Origin: DASRPD01 sp035646535
GTDB taxonomy: Bacteria > Actinomycetota > Acidimicrobiia > IMCC26256 > JANYLB01
Assembly (NCBI GenBank): GCA_035646535.1
Contig: DASRPD010000052.1
Location: forward strand, 1-64,000
DNA length: 64,000 bases
Direction of reading: 5' to 3'
Position numbers and translations under genes: made by a program. The notes under the pieces were generated by a model. It saw only the letters and a program-made list of their open reading frames with translations, made no database searches and was not told the DNA's origin. Each line of letters begins with the position of its first letter. Within the stretch, counting starts at the first letter, position 1. Positions 15,991 to 25,254 of the stretch are shown here, one piece after another.

Positions 15991-17409
15991 TCAGGATCCC
16001 GGGTCAGGTCGGCCGCGACGCTCCCGGTAGTCGCGGGCGCCGCCTTCCTCCGGTTCGACCTCGAGGATCAACCCGTCGACCTCGACCACTCGGGCAGGCT
16101 CGCCCGCCGTGATCGGGGTTGCGCGGTTCGTGCGGGCCCGCCACAGCGCGTCTCGTATCCGCACGACACCATCAGGATTGACGTCCACCTCCGCGGTGCC
16201 CATCTCGCCGATCATGCCTTCACGCCCGACCGTCGGCGTGGAGAACCGAGACCGGATCGCCGCGGGAACCGCCGACACCATGAACACGATGGTGCCCACG
16301 ATCACGAGCAGGATCGCCCACCAACGGACATCGAGCCTGGACGATCCTCCGTACAGGAAGATCGAACCCACCACGAGACACACCGCGGCGATGATGGTCC
16401 ACGCGCCGGTTCCGCCCGCCTGCGCGTCAACCGCGAACCCGAGCATGGCCACCATCAAGAGCGCGACTGCCCACCACTCGACGGGAAGGTGGGAGAACCC
16501 GACGAACGAGCCGACGATCGCTACCGCCCCGGTGGCGCCCGCCAGCCCGATCGCGGCGGTGAAGAACTCGAACACGACGAGACAGAGCCCTGCCAGCAGA
16601 AGGAAATAGGCGATCGACGGACTCGTCAGAGTGTGCTCGAGCTGCTCCATGAGGCCCAGCTTGCGGAAACGGACCGTCTGGTTCGGAGTACGTCGCCGAG
16701 CTTCTCCCTCTCCCACGACCCGCGCGGTCGACAACTCGACCGTTCCCGCCGCTGTGGTCAGCTCGAGACCGTCGAGTGACACGATCAGTCCACCGAGTGT
16801 CGCCTCGACTTGGTTGATGGCACCCACCTCGAGGGCGCGCCCGGCCGACAGCGTGCGACTCAGCGTCGCAGCGGCTCCTGCCGGGCGGCGGTCGTTCGCC
16901 GCCGCGAGCGTCTCGAGGCGCCGCCCGAGCTGACGACGCGATCGCGCCGAGGGGTGATCCAGCGAATCCGGGTAGGCCGGCCCGATCGCTGATCCGTTTG
17001 CCACCGACACCACCGGTGCGGCTTGAGCCAGCACCGCCGCCGCACCCTTGGCCTTCCCGCCGGACGGACCCACCCACACTGCGATCGGGACACGCGACTC
17101 CCGAACGGCACGAACGAGCTCGTCGACGTCGACGCCGACGGCGCCGCCCGACGCGAGCTGAATGACCAACACTTCGGCCTCCCGCTCGTTGGCGCCCCGG
17201 ATCGTGTCCTTGATCAACGAGGCGTTCGTCGGGTCGATCAGGCCGTTGACCTGCGCGACCTCGATGCCGCCGCGGCGAGGCGCGTTCGTCGCGGCCCGGG
17301 TGTCCGACGCTCCGGAAGGCTGCACGGTGGCCAGCACAGCCGCGAGCAGCACCGGGCACAGCGCGAGAAGCATTCGAGATCGGGTGGGCAATGGACGCTC
17401 CCGTAGCAT
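15991..17409 (-). CDS. NfeD-family membrane protein with inactive ClpP-like domain
   Basis: About 472 residues from ATG 17409; TTG 17391 behind GGGAG is an alternative and the frame is open to 17430. Order: signal/membrane helix (LLALCPVLLAAVLA), ClpP/crotonase-like domain (residues about 50-200), four or five membrane helices, and a C-terminal OB-fold NfeD domain (VGREGMIGEMGTAEVD onward). NfeD-1b proteases have a catalytic Ser in an ASAG-like motif; here the segment reads GPSGGKAKGAAAVLAQAA with Gly in that place, so the protease site looks dead. NfeD proteins partner stomatins; none is visible here. Divergent from the ATPase pair. Confidence 0.82.
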   Translation of the reverse strand: MLRERPLPTRSRMLLALCPVLLAAVLATVQPSGASDTRAATNAPRRGGIEVAQVNGLIDPTNASLIKDTIRGANEREAEVLVIQLASGGAVGVDVDELVRAVRESRVPIAVWVGPSGGKAKGAAAVLAQAAPVVSVANGSAIGPAYPDSLDHPSARSRRQLGRRLETLAAANDRRPAGAAATLSRTLSAGRALEVGAINQVEATLGGLIVSLDGLELTTAAGTVELSTARVVGEGEARRRTPNQTVRFRKLGLMEQLEHTLTSPSIAYFLLLAGLCLVVFEFFTAAIGLAGATGAVAIVGSFVGFSHLPVEWWAVALLMVAMLGFAVDAQAGGTGAWTIIAAVCLVVGSIFLYGGSSRLDVRWWAILLVIVGTIVFMVSAVPAAIRSRFSTPTVGREGMIGEMGTAEVDVNPDGVVRIRDALWRARTNRATPITAGEPARVVEVDGLILEVEPEEGGARDYRERRGRPDPGS

Positions 17410-17417
17410 GAGGTTCG

Positions 17418-18368
17418 ATGGAGTTTGCACAGTTCTGCTCCACCTCCCGGGTGCTCATCGTGGCGGGCAAGGGTGGCGTGGGCAAGACAACCGTGACCGC
17501 CTCGGTCGCCACGATCGCGGCCCGGGCGGGTATGAGCGTGCTGATCGTCGAGGTCGAGGGCAAATCGGGGCTCTCCGCGGCGTTCGGCCAACCCAATCTC
17601 GGTTACGAGGAGACCCAGCTCGCGCCCCGGGTTCGCGCTCGGACCCTGACCCCCGACCAGGCCCTGGTCGACTACCTCGAGTCGCACGGTTTGCGGCGGA
17701 TCTCCAAGCGGCTCAGCAGTACCGGCACGCTGGACGTCATCGCGACGGCGGTGCCGGGCATGAAGGACATCCTCGTGCTCGGCAAGGTGAAGTCCCTGGA
17801 GCAGGACCGGGCGGCAGATCTGATCCTCGTGGACGCGCCCGCCGCGGGCCACGCGATCAGCTTCCTGCTGTCGCCGAGTGGTCTCCTCGATGCGGTCTCG
17901 GTCGGGCCGATCCGCAAGCAGGCGGCGGACGTGACCGAGCTCCTGGCCGATCCACGACGCTGCCAGGTGCTGCTCGTCACGATCCCCGAGGAGACGCCCG
18001 TGAACGAGCTCGTCGACACCGCCTTCGCCATCGAGGATCGCGTGGGCATCTCCCTCGCACCGGTCGTGATGAACGCTTGCTACCCGCAGCTCGATCTCGA
18101 AACCGACGTCGACAAGGTCCTCGCCGATGCTGACGCCGCCGGAGTTTTCGTGTCGCACCGCGAAGCCGGCCACCTCAGCGACGCCGCAAGATTTCGCACC
18201 GAACGCCAACAGATCCAGGCCGCGCAGATCGAGCGTCTCTCGGCTGCGCTGCCACTGCCGCAGATTCGTCTGCCGTTCCTGTTCAGCACCGACCTCGGAC
18301 CGACCCAGATCGACCTGCTCGCTGACGCGATGAGCGACCGCATCGAGTCGATCGACGCGCCCGCGTGA
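17418..18368 (+). CDS. ArsA/Get3-like ATPase, first of pair
   Basis: 316 residues, soluble P-loop ATPase of the SIMIBI class. Walker A GKGGVGKTT (residues 17-25) is intact; LILVDAPAAGHAISFLL follows as the switch-II region with Asp. The C-terminal LPFLFSTDLGP resembles the end of ArsA/Get3 relatives. No ArsA metal-site cysteine cluster is evident, so tail-anchored protein targeting or another dimeric ATPase role is likelier than arsenite transport. It overlaps the second ATPase by four bases (GTGA); the pair resembles mycobacterial Rv3679-Rv3680. Only nine bases separate its ATG from the divergent NfeD start. Confidence 0.85.
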   Translation: MEFAQFCSTSRVLIVAGKGGVGKTTVTASVATIAARAGMSVLIVEVEGKSGLSAAFGQPNLGYEETQLAPRVRARTLTPDQALVDYLESHGLRRISKRLSSTGTLDVIATAVPGMKDILVLGKVKSLEQDRAADLILVDAPAAGHAISFLLSPSGLLDAVSVGPIRKQAADVTELLADPRRCQVLLVTIPEETPVNELVDTAFAIEDRVGISLAPVVMNACYPQLDLETDVDKVLADADAAGVFVSHREAGHLSDAARFRTERQQIQAAQIERLSAALPLPQIRLPFLFSTDLGPTQIDLLADAMSDRIESIDAPA

Positions 18369-19525
18369 CCGCGCCCCCCGCCGGCGGGCTCAGCGAGCTC
18401 GTATCCGAGGGCCACGTCGTCATCTGCTGCGGGAGCGGCGGGGTCGGCAAGACGACCTCGGCGGCGGTGATCGCACTCGAAGGGGCGCGGCGCGGACGCA
18501 ACGCCGTCGTCGTCACGATCGACCCCGCGAAGCGGCTCGCGAACGCGCTCGGCCTCGACGCGCTCTCGAACACGGCGCACGAGATCGACCGGCAGCGCTG
18601 GAGTCCGGACGACCCCACCGCATCGGGTCGCCTCTCCGCCCTGATGCTCGACACGAAGACCACGTTCGACGGGCTCGTGACCCGCTACGCCAACGACGAG
18701 GAGCAGGCGAGCCGCATCCTCGACAACCGCTTCTATCGAAACGTCTCCAGCGCCTTGGGTGGCACCCAGGAGTACATGGCGATGGAGAAGCTCCACGAGC
18801 TCCACGAAGAGGGAGGCTTCGAGCTCATCGTCGTGGACACACCGCCGACTCGCCACGCGTTGGACTTCCTCGACGCCCCCAAACGGATCACGCGGCTGCT
18901 CGACAACCGGATCTTCCGCCTGCTCATGCTGCCGACCCGAGCTTCGTTGCGCGTCGCGGGTGTCGCGGTGCAGGCGTTCCTCAAGACCGTCGGGCGCGTC
19001 GTCGGGACCGCGGTGATCGACGACGTGTTGGCGTTCTTCCGAGCCTTCGAAGGAATGGAAGAAGGGTTTCGCGAACGCGCCGCGACCGTGCTCGCGTTGC
19101 TCGAGGACGGCGGCACCCAGTTCGTGCTCGTCACCGCACCGCAGCGCGATGCCGTCGAGGAGAGCGTGTACTTCGCCGAACAGATCGCCGCCCATGACCT
19201 GCGCGTCGACGCGCTGGTGGTGAACCGCGTGCACCCGCAGTTCGGTGACGAGCAGGCCGCGGGGCTGCGCGCCCGTGCGGAGCATCTCCGAACGGAGCTG
19301 GGGAGCGGCCGAGCCAAGGCCGCAGCAACCCGCCTGGCCGCGCAGTACGAGAACCTGGCCGATTTTCAGGAGATCGCCGCGAGGGAGCATCACCATCTCG
19401 AGGCCATCCGGGCTCGGATCGGCACGGCACCCGTGTCGACCGTTCCGTTCCTCGCCCACGACGTGCACGACTTCGCCGCGCTCTCCGAGATCGGGGATCG
19501 GGTCTTCCGCGCCGACGATTGCTAG
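18365..19525 (+). CDS. ArsA/Get3-like ATPase, second of pair
   Basis: 386 residues, GTG start overlapping the first ATPase. Walker A is CGSGGVGKTT (about residues 22-31), followed by TIDPAKRLANALG and LIVVDTPPTRHALDFLD, classic ArsA/Get3 signatures including the switch-I/II aspartates. A long helical insertion (IFRLLMLPTRAS onward, residues about 180-240) sits where Get3 proteins have their client-binding subdomain. Probably forms a heterodimer with its neighbour. Function inferred by family; the client is unknown. Confidence 0.88.
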   Translation: MTAPPAGGLSELVSEGHVVICCGSGGVGKTTSAAVIALEGARRGRNAVVVTIDPAKRLANALGLDALSNTAHEIDRQRWSPDDPTASGRLSALMLDTKTTFDGLVTRYANDEEQASRILDNRFYRNVSSALGGTQEYMAMEKLHELHEEGGFELIVVDTPPTRHALDFLDAPKRITRLLDNRIFRLLMLPTRASLRVAGVAVQAFLKTVGRVVGTAVIDDVLAFFRAFEGMEEGFRERAATVLALLEDGGTQFVLVTAPQRDAVEESVYFAEQIAAHDLRVDALVVNRVHPQFGDEQAAGLRARAEHLRTELGSGRAKAAATRLAAQYENLADFQEIAAREHHHLEAIRARIGTAPVSTVPFLAHDVHDFAALSEIGDRVFRADDC

Positions 19526-19535
19526 CGTCTCGGTC

Positions 19536-19973
19536 GTGACAGCCAGTTCGACGACGATCCTCGTTGCTGCGGAAGCCACCTGGGTGCGCGAGCAGGTGCG
19601 GGCCGCGTTCGTCGCCCCGGGCCAGACCGTGGTGGAGGTCGATCGGGGCCAAGACGTTCTCGCCGCCGTGGCCGATCACGAACCGGATCTCGTGATCCTC
19701 GACATGCAGATCGGCAACATGGGCGGGATCGCGGTCGCGATCGATCTACGCCTCGACGCCGCCGAGGACCGAGTCCCCGTGGTTCGAATCCTCCTCCTTC
19801 TCGACCGCGCGGCCGACCGGTTCCTCGCCCGGCGCGCCGATGCCGACGCCGAGCTGGTCAAGCCGGTCGACGCGGGCACCCTGCGCCGAGCCGCCAAGCG
19901 ACTGCTCGAACAGCCCGTCTTGGGCGGCCCCGGCGCCGACCAAGCCGAGGAAGTCTCCGAGCTCGTCGACTGA
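19536..19973 (+). CDS. single-domain response regulator
   Basis: 145 residues, GTG start ten bases after the second ATPase. Receiver fold only: LVILDMQIGNMGG holds the phosphoacceptor Asp (about residue 53) and ELVKPVD the conserved Lys; the Thr/Ser strand position is replaced (VVRILLLLDR). A C-terminal tail of about 25 residues has no output domain. Co-directional with the ATPases, so it probably shares their transcript. No histidine kinase is in the window. Confidence 0.82.
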   Translation: MTASSTTILVAAEATWVREQVRAAFVAPGQTVVEVDRGQDVLAAVADHEPDLVILDMQIGNMGGIAVAIDLRLDAAEDRVPVVRILLLLDRAADRFLARRADADAELVKPVDAGTLRRAAKRLLEQPVLGGPGADQAEEVSELVD

Positions 19974-20068
19974 GGCCCGGGCGCGCGGGCTGGGCCGAGC
20001 GCCTCGAGGTCGCCGCGAGCGCTCCGCCCTCCGCCCACCGACAGCCGAGCCGCGAGCAGTGTCCCCGC

Positions 20069-20074
20069 TACACT
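20069..20074 (+). promoter_or_regulatory. candidate -10 box for tRNA-Pro
   Basis: TACACT sits 11 bases before the tRNA 5' end, the normal distance for a tRNA promoter with a very short leader. Confidence 0.45.
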
Positions 20075-20084
20075 CGACGACCTT

Positions 20085-20162
20085 CGGGATGTGGCGCAGC
20101 TTGGTTAGCGCGCAGCGTTCGGGACGCTGAGGCCCCGGGTTCGAATCCCGGCATCCCGACCA
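20085..20162 (+). tRNA. tRNA-Pro(CGG)
   Basis: Full cloverleaf: acceptor CGGGATG/CATCCCG, D stem GCGC/GCGC, anticodon stem CAGCG/CGCTG with loop TTCGGGA (anticodon CGG, codon CCG), T stem CCGGG/CCCGG with TTCGAAT loop, discriminator A and encoded CCA. 78 bases including CCA. Confidence 0.97.
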
Positions 20163-20165
20163 CGC

Positions 20166-20210
20166 GTCGGAGGCCGGCCCGCCCTCATCGGGTCGGCCGG
20201 CCACTCCGAC
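20166..20210 (+). terminator. long hairpin after tRNA-Pro
   Basis: GGCCGGCC (20172-20179) pairs with GGCCGGCC (20195-20202), extended outward by GTCGGA/TCCGAC with a small internal mismatch. It begins four bases after the tRNA CCA end. Confidence 0.6.
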
Positions 20211-20306
20211 CTCCCGAGGGCACCGCGCGGGTATTCGGGTTCCACTGTCCCCTACGATGATCGGCTCTCGCCGGAGACGGGCCCGGCGCGGGTAGCGGGG
20301 GCATGG

Positions 20307-22874
20307 ATGATCAGGGATCGACCCGGCGCCAGACGCCCTCGAGCGCTGATCGGAACCCTCGCCGCGCTGCTCCTCGCCGGAGGGCTGATCGCCTGCACGC
20401 CACCCGGTCCCGGCGGACTCCCGCCGGACCCGCTCGTGACCGGCAGCGTCAACCAGGTCTCGGTCATCGAGGCGCCCGCGGCCGCGGCGGTCACCCTCAT
20501 CGACAGCGCCGGGACCACGATCGCGTCGGGTACCACCGACTCGCTCGGCGGTTACCTGTTCCGCCGGATCGACGCCGGTGAGGGCTACCGCGTCGTCACC
20601 ACGGTGGGGTCCGACACGGCCACGTCCGAGCCGGTCCTCGTGTCCGACCGCGACGTCGTGCCGCCGGACACGCTCTACACCGACCAGCAGCTCGTTCCGC
20701 CGACCGAGAGCGGTGGCTTCACCTATCTCCGCACGCGTGACGGCACTCTGCTCAGCGCGTTCGTACAGCTTCCCGGTCCCGCCGACGCGGGCCCGTACCC
20801 GACGCTGTTCGAGTACTCCGGCTACGACCCGTCGAACCCGGCCGGCAGCGGCACGAGCCCGTGGCGGCTCATCGCCGCGCTGTACGACTACGCCTACGTC
20901 GGCGTGAACATGCGCGGGACGGGATGTTCGGGCGGCGCGTTCGACGCGTTCGAGTACCTCCAGTCACTCGACGGCTACGACGCGGTCGAGACGATCGCGG
21001 CGCAACCGTGGTCCGCCCACATCGGGATGGTCGGGATCAGCTATCCGGGGATCAGCCAGCTCTTCGTGGCTCAGACGCGGCCACCGAGCCTGTCGGCCAT
21101 CGCACCGCTGTCAGCGACCGACGACCTCCTGCGATCGATCCTGGCGCCGGGTGGCATCAAGAACGACGGATTCGCCGTGCGCTGGGTCCAGCAGCGGGTC
21201 GACCAGAACCGTTGGCCCGACCCGATCGGGGCCGGCTGGGTCGTCGACCGCATCAACGACGGCGATACGCAGTGCTCGGACAACATGCAACTTCGCCAGC
21301 AGAACCGAGACGCGCTCAGTGCGATCAACGAGATCGACCACTACCCCGTCGAGGGCGACGAGGCGTACCCCGAAGGCGGTGACCAGCTCGCCCCCTGGAC
21401 GTTCGTCGAGAAGATCGACGTGCCCGTCTTCATCGCCGGTGCGTGGCAGGACGAACAGACCGGCGGACGCTGGCCCGACGGGCTCGAGCACTTCACGTCG
21501 GTCCCGCCCGGCCGGCTCAAGGTGACCGCGACCAATGGCGTCCACGTGGAGTCCCTGGACCCCGAGGTGCTGCTTCGCCTGACCGAGTTCCTCGATATCT
21601 ACGTCGCCGAGCGCGTACCCGCCACCAACGCGTTCGGGCGTGCGATCGCGCCGGCCATCTGGGAACAGATCACCGGAGTTCCCGGCGTGCAGCTCCCGCC
21701 CGACCGATTCACCGGGATCACCGACCCCGCCGCCGCGCGCGCCACGCTCGAAGCCGAGCCGCCGATCCGAGTCCTGTGGGAGACCGGAGCCGCGCCCGGA
21801 ATCCCGCCGGGCGCGCCGGTACCGGTGACGGAATCGTCCTACTCGGCGTGGCCCGTTCCCGAGACGACCCCGACATCGTGGTACTTCCAACCCGACGGCA
21901 TGCTCGATCCCCAGGCTCCGACCATCGCCGACGACTCCCCGCGGGGCGAGGAGTCCTACGTCGTCACGCCCGACGCGCGCCCGCGCACCGACCTTCCCGG
22001 CGATCCGGGTATCTGGGCTGCACTGCCTGGTTATGACTGGACCCCCCTCGTCGACGGGACGGCGCTCGCGTACCTCTCGGCGCCCCTCGACTCGCCGCTG
22101 TCCATGGTCGGCAACGGGAGCGTCGACCTCTGGCTCCGTTCCACCGCCCCCGACACGGATCTCCAGGTCACCCTCACCGAGGTCCGGCCCGACGGCAACG
22201 AGCGGTACGTGCAGAGTGGATGGCTGCGCGCCAACGCTCGCGCGCTCGACCCTTCGAGCTCCACGGAGCTGCTACCCCGCCACACGGGCTACGCCGTGGA
22301 CTCGGCGCCGCTGCCCGCCGGGGAGTTCTCGGAGATCCGGGTCGAGCTGTTCCCGTTCGCCCACACCTTCCGGGCCGGATCACGGCTCCGGATCAGCGTC
22401 TCCGCTCCGGGCGGGGACCGACCGGAGTGGGCGTTCGTCACGCCCCCCGGTGGTGAGACCAACACGATCGCTCATTCGGTGGCCCGACCGTCTCGCGTCG
22501 TCCTGCCGGTGGTTCCGACAGTCGGCCTCCCGGCCGACGCGGCGCCGTGCCCGTCGCTGCGCGCCCAGCCGTGTCGGACCTACATCGCGCCCGGTGTACC
22601 CACCGGCGTCCACGTCCGGACCCGCCGTCATGGCGCCCTCGTGCTCTGGTCTCCGGCGCCCGTACCCCCGGGACGCACCCTGACCGGATACACCGTCACC
22701 GCGAGCCCGGGCGGAGCATCACTCACGGTCGGGCCCGACGCGGATCGAGCGAAGATCCGGCGGCTCCAACGCCAGACCATCTACTCCTTCAGCGTCGTCG
22801 CCAACTACGCCGACGGCACCAGTCTCCCGGCCAGCGCGTCCCCCGACGCCACGACGCGCGGCCGCTCGCTGTAG
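20307..22874 (+). CDS. secreted CocE/NonD-type X-Pro dipeptidyl-peptidase-like hydrolase
   Basis: 855 residues. The N-terminus has a basic region, hydrophobic helix and lipobox-like GLIACTPP, so it is exported and probably lipid-anchored. A small carboxypeptidase-regulatory-like beta domain (residues about 45-115) precedes the alpha/beta-hydrolase domain, with GISYPG holding nucleophile Ser245 and GTGCSGGAFD just before it. A jelly-roll X-Pro peptidase C-terminal domain (about 540-735) follows, then a fibronectin-III-like domain (about 765-850). Relatives cleave esters, amides or X-Pro peptides. The extra N- and C-terminal domains suggest binding to a surface or polymer. Monocistronic. Confidence 0.88.
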   Translation: MIRDRPGARRPRALIGTLAALLLAGGLIACTPPGPGGLPPDPLVTGSVNQVSVIEAPAAAAVTLIDSAGTTIASGTTDSLGGYLFRRIDAGEGYRVVTTVGSDTATSEPVLVSDRDVVPPDTLYTDQQLVPPTESGGFTYLRTRDGTLLSAFVQLPGPADAGPYPTLFEYSGYDPSNPAGSGTSPWRLIAALYDYAYVGVNMRGTGCSGGAFDAFEYLQSLDGYDAVETIAAQPWSAHIGMVGISYPGISQLFVAQTRPPSLSAIAPLSATDDLLRSILAPGGIKNDGFAVRWVQQRVDQNRWPDPIGAGWVVDRINDGDTQCSDNMQLRQQNRDALSAINEIDHYPVEGDEAYPEGGDQLAPWTFVEKIDVPVFIAGAWQDEQTGGRWPDGLEHFTSVPPGRLKVTATNGVHVESLDPEVLLRLTEFLDIYVAERVPATNAFGRAIAPAIWEQITGVPGVQLPPDRFTGITDPAAARATLEAEPPIRVLWETGAAPGIPPGAPVPVTESSYSAWPVPETTPTSWYFQPDGMLDPQAPTIADDSPRGEESYVVTPDARPRTDLPGDPGIWAALPGYDWTPLVDGTALAYLSAPLDSPLSMVGNGSVDLWLRSTAPDTDLQVTLTEVRPDGNERYVQSGWLRANARALDPSSSTELLPRHTGYAVDSAPLPAGEFSEIRVELFPFAHTFRAGSRLRISVSAPGGDRPEWAFVTPPGGETNTIAHSVARPSRVVLPVVPTVGLPADAAPCPSLRAQPCRTYIAPGVPTGVHVRTRRHGALVLWSPAPVPPGRTLTGYTVTASPGGASLTVGPDADRAKIRRLQRQTIYSFSVVANYADGTSLPASASPDATTRGRSL

Positions 22875-22909
22875 CCCCCGGGTTCAGCGGTCCAGGTTCA
22901 GCAGCAGCC

Positions 22910-23947
22910 TCATCCGTCGAGCAAGAGCTCGGCCATCTGGACCGAGTTCAACGCCGCGCCCTTGCGCAGGTTGTCCCCGGTGATCCAGAGATCCAGCGCG
23001 CCCGGCAGTGAGGGGTCCTCACGGAGCCGGCCGACGAGAACAGGATCGATGCCGGCGGCTTCCAGCGGAGTCGGATAACCGTCGCCGCCATCGATGAGCC
23101 GGACCCCGGCGGCCGCGTCGAGCAGTTCCGCCGCCTCACCGGAGCTCACCGGGCGGCGGAACTGGACGTTCACCGACACCGCGTGGCCCACGTACACGGG
23201 CACGCGCACGCACGTGACGGTGACACGGATCGACTCGTCGTGGAGGATCTTGCGGGTCTCCCGCATGAACTTCCATTCCTCCGACGTGTAGCCCGCCTCC
23301 CTGACCGAGCCGGCCAGCGGCACCACGTTGCCGGCGATCGGCTTGGACCAGACTTCGCCCGGTGTCACCAGCCCGTCGATCGCGCCCGCCCGGCTGAGCT
23401 GGTCCGACGCACCGACCCCCTTCGACCACTGCGTGTCGAGCTCGCTCATGCCGGCCTGGCCCGCGCCGGACACGGCCTGGTAGGTGGAGACGACCATCCG
23501 CTCGATCCCCGCGGCTCGGTGCAACGGCGCGAGGGCGGTGATCGGGATCGCCGTCGTGCAGTTCGGAGACGACGCAATACCCCGGCCCATGACGTGGAGG
23601 TCGTCCGGATTCACCTCGGCGATGACGAGCGGCACGTCGGGCTCCATGCGAAACGCGGCCGAGTTGTCCACCACGCGGGCACCCGAAGCCACCGCCCGGG
23701 GCGCCCATTCCTCGGCCAGCGGGTCGTCGACGTCGACAACGACGAGATCGAGACCGTCGAAACATCGCTCGCGCAGCACCTCGCAGACGACTTCCCCGTC
23801 GCCGAACGGCAGGGCCCGGCCTTCCGAGCGGGGCGACGCGTAGGCGCGGAGCTCGCTCAGCGGGAAGCCGCGCTCGTCCAAGAGTCGGAGCATCTCGGTA
23901 CCGACGAGACCGGTCGCTCCAACCAGGCCGACGCGAGCGCCGCTCAT
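22910..23947 (-). CDS. asd: aspartate-semialdehyde dehydrogenase
   Basis: 345 residues. Catalyses NADPH-dependent reduction of aspartyl phosphate to aspartate semialdehyde, the second step of the lysine/threonine/methionine route. VGLVGATGLVGTEML is the dinucleotide-binding loop, SSPNCTT carries catalytic Cys130, and the stretch around RVPVYVGHAVSVN contains the catalytic His. Its ATG overlaps the lysC stop (ATGA), so it is co-translated with aspartokinase as in many actinobacteria. Confidence 0.96.
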   Translation of the reverse strand: MSGARVGLVGATGLVGTEMLRLLDERGFPLSELRAYASPRSEGRALPFGDGEVVCEVLRERCFDGLDLVVVDVDDPLAEEWAPRAVASGARVVDNSAAFRMEPDVPLVIAEVNPDDLHVMGRGIASSPNCTTAIPITALAPLHRAAGIERMVVSTYQAVSGAGQAGMSELDTQWSKGVGASDQLSRAGAIDGLVTPGEVWSKPIAGNVVPLAGSVREAGYTSEEWKFMRETRKILHDESIRVTVTCVRVPVYVGHAVSVNVQFRRPVSSGEAAELLDAAAGVRLIDGGDGYPTPLEAAGIDPVLVGRLREDPSLPGALDLWITGDNLRKGAALNSVQMAELLLDG

Positions 23948-24426
23948 GATTCGTCTGCGACGCAGAAGGCCGCGTGCAGCGCGCGCACGGCGCGTTCGAC
24001 GTGGGCCTCACGAACAACACAGGAGATACGGATCGACGACGTCGAGATCATCTCGATGTTCACCGACTCACGGGCGAGGATCTCGAACACTTCGGCTGCG
24101 ATGCCGGGGTGGGTCTTCATCCCGGCGCCGACCACCGACACGCGCGCAATCGCGTCGTCGTAGGAGTAGCCACTCGCCCCGGTCTCGTCCACCATCTTCT
24201 CCATCACCGTCGTGGCGCGATTCACGTCGGTGCGGGGCACGGTGAACGAGATGTCGGTGAAGCCATCGAACGACACGTTCTGCTCGATCATGTCGACGTT
24301 CACGCCCTCATCCGCGAGGGCGCGAAACAGCGTCGCGGCAACGCCGGGACGGTCCGGCACGCGCCGGATCGTGACCTTGGCCTCGGACACGTCGTGCGAC
24401 ACACCGGAGATGATCGCCTGCTCCAT
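23944..24426 (-). other. internal lysC start: aspartokinase beta subunit
   Basis: In-frame ATG at 24426, preceded by AGAGGA seven bases upstream, would give a 160-residue protein beginning MEQAIISGV that consists of the two ACT domains. The same arrangement, with a similar first peptide, is established for Corynebacterium lysC, where alpha and beta form an alpha2-beta2 enzyme. Seen: start and ribosome-binding site. Inferred: use in this organism. Confidence 0.65.
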
Positions 24427-25164
24427 CGTGGAGTCCTCTCTGTCGACCCATGTTCCCGGCGCCCAGGTGAAGCTGGAGCGAACGTGAACGGGTACCCCGT
24501 GATTGCGGGCCAGCTCGACCGATCGCAGCGCCAGGACCTTGCCACCGGTCGCGGAGAGCTCGAGCATCTCCTCGAACGAGAGGTGGGCCAGCTTGCGGGC
24601 GTCCGCCACCACGCGCGGGTCGGCGGTGAACACGCCGGCGACGTCGGTGTAGATCTCGCACGAGTCCGCGCCGAGGGCGGCGGCGAGCGCAACGGCTGTC
24701 GTGTCGGTGCCACCTCGGCCGAGCGTCGTGATGTTGGCGTCGGTCGACACCCCTTGGAACCCGGCCACGACCGCGACGCTGCCGTCGGCCAGTGCCTCAC
24801 GGACCCGATCGGCGCGGACCTCGACGATCTTGGCCCGGCCGTGCGCCGCGTCGGTCACGATGCCGGCCTGGGAGCCCGTGAACGACCGGGCGGCGGCGCC
24901 TCGATCGATCAGGGCCATGCACAACAGCGAGATCGGGATGCGCTCGCCGGAGGTGAGCAACATGTCGAGCTCACGGGCCGCCGGGGCGTGCGAGACCTCG
25001 TGCGCCAGCCGCAGCAGGTCGTCGGTCGTGTTCCCCATGGCCGAGACCACGACGACGACATCGTCGCCTCGCTCACGAGTCCGAATGACGTGCTCGGCGA
25101 CGCTCCGCAAACGGTCCGGGTCGGCGACCGAGGTTCCGCCGTACTTCTGCACGACCAGGCCCAC
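23944..25164 (-). CDS. lysC: aspartokinase (alpha form)
   Basis: 406 residues from GTG 25164 (MGLVVQKYGGTSVAD); ATG 25188 would add eight residues. The kinase domain (1-240) has KYGGTS and the GRGGTDTTAVALA substrate/ATP region; two ACT domains (about 255-400) give feedback control by lysine and/or threonine. It phosphorylates aspartate to open the aspartate pathway. An internal start with its own ribosome-binding site would make the regulatory beta subunit. First gene of the lysC-asd operon, divergent from the cyclophilin gene. Confidence 0.95.
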   Translation of the reverse strand: MGLVVQKYGGTSVADPDRLRSVAEHVIRTRERGDDVVVVVSAMGNTTDDLLRLAHEVSHAPAARELDMLLTSGERIPISLLCMALIDRGAAARSFTGSQAGIVTDAAHGRAKIVEVRADRVREALADGSVAVVAGFQGVSTDANITTLGRGGTDTTAVALAAALGADSCEIYTDVAGVFTADPRVVADARKLAHLSFEEMLELSATGGKVLALRSVELARNHGVPVHVRSSFTWAPGTWVDREDSTMEQAIISGVSHDVSEAKVTIRRVPDRPGVAATLFRALADEGVNVDMIEQNVSFDGFTDISFTVPRTDVNRATTVMEKMVDETGASGYSYDDAIARVSVVGAGMKTHPGIAAEVFEILARESVNIEMISTSSIRISCVVREAHVERAVRALHAAFCVADES

Positions 25165-25254
25165 GGCCGACCATGGTACCGGCGACATCGCCTCGCGCTC
25201 GGCGAAATCCGCTGGGCCGTCTCGTCTCGATCGGGACCAGCGCAGCACCATCGG

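Noticed and set aside
18365..19525. Arsenite-exporting ArsA pump subunit
   Set aside because: No arsB, arsR or arsC is nearby and no metal-binding cysteine set is visible; the paired arrangement fits Get3-like ATPases better.
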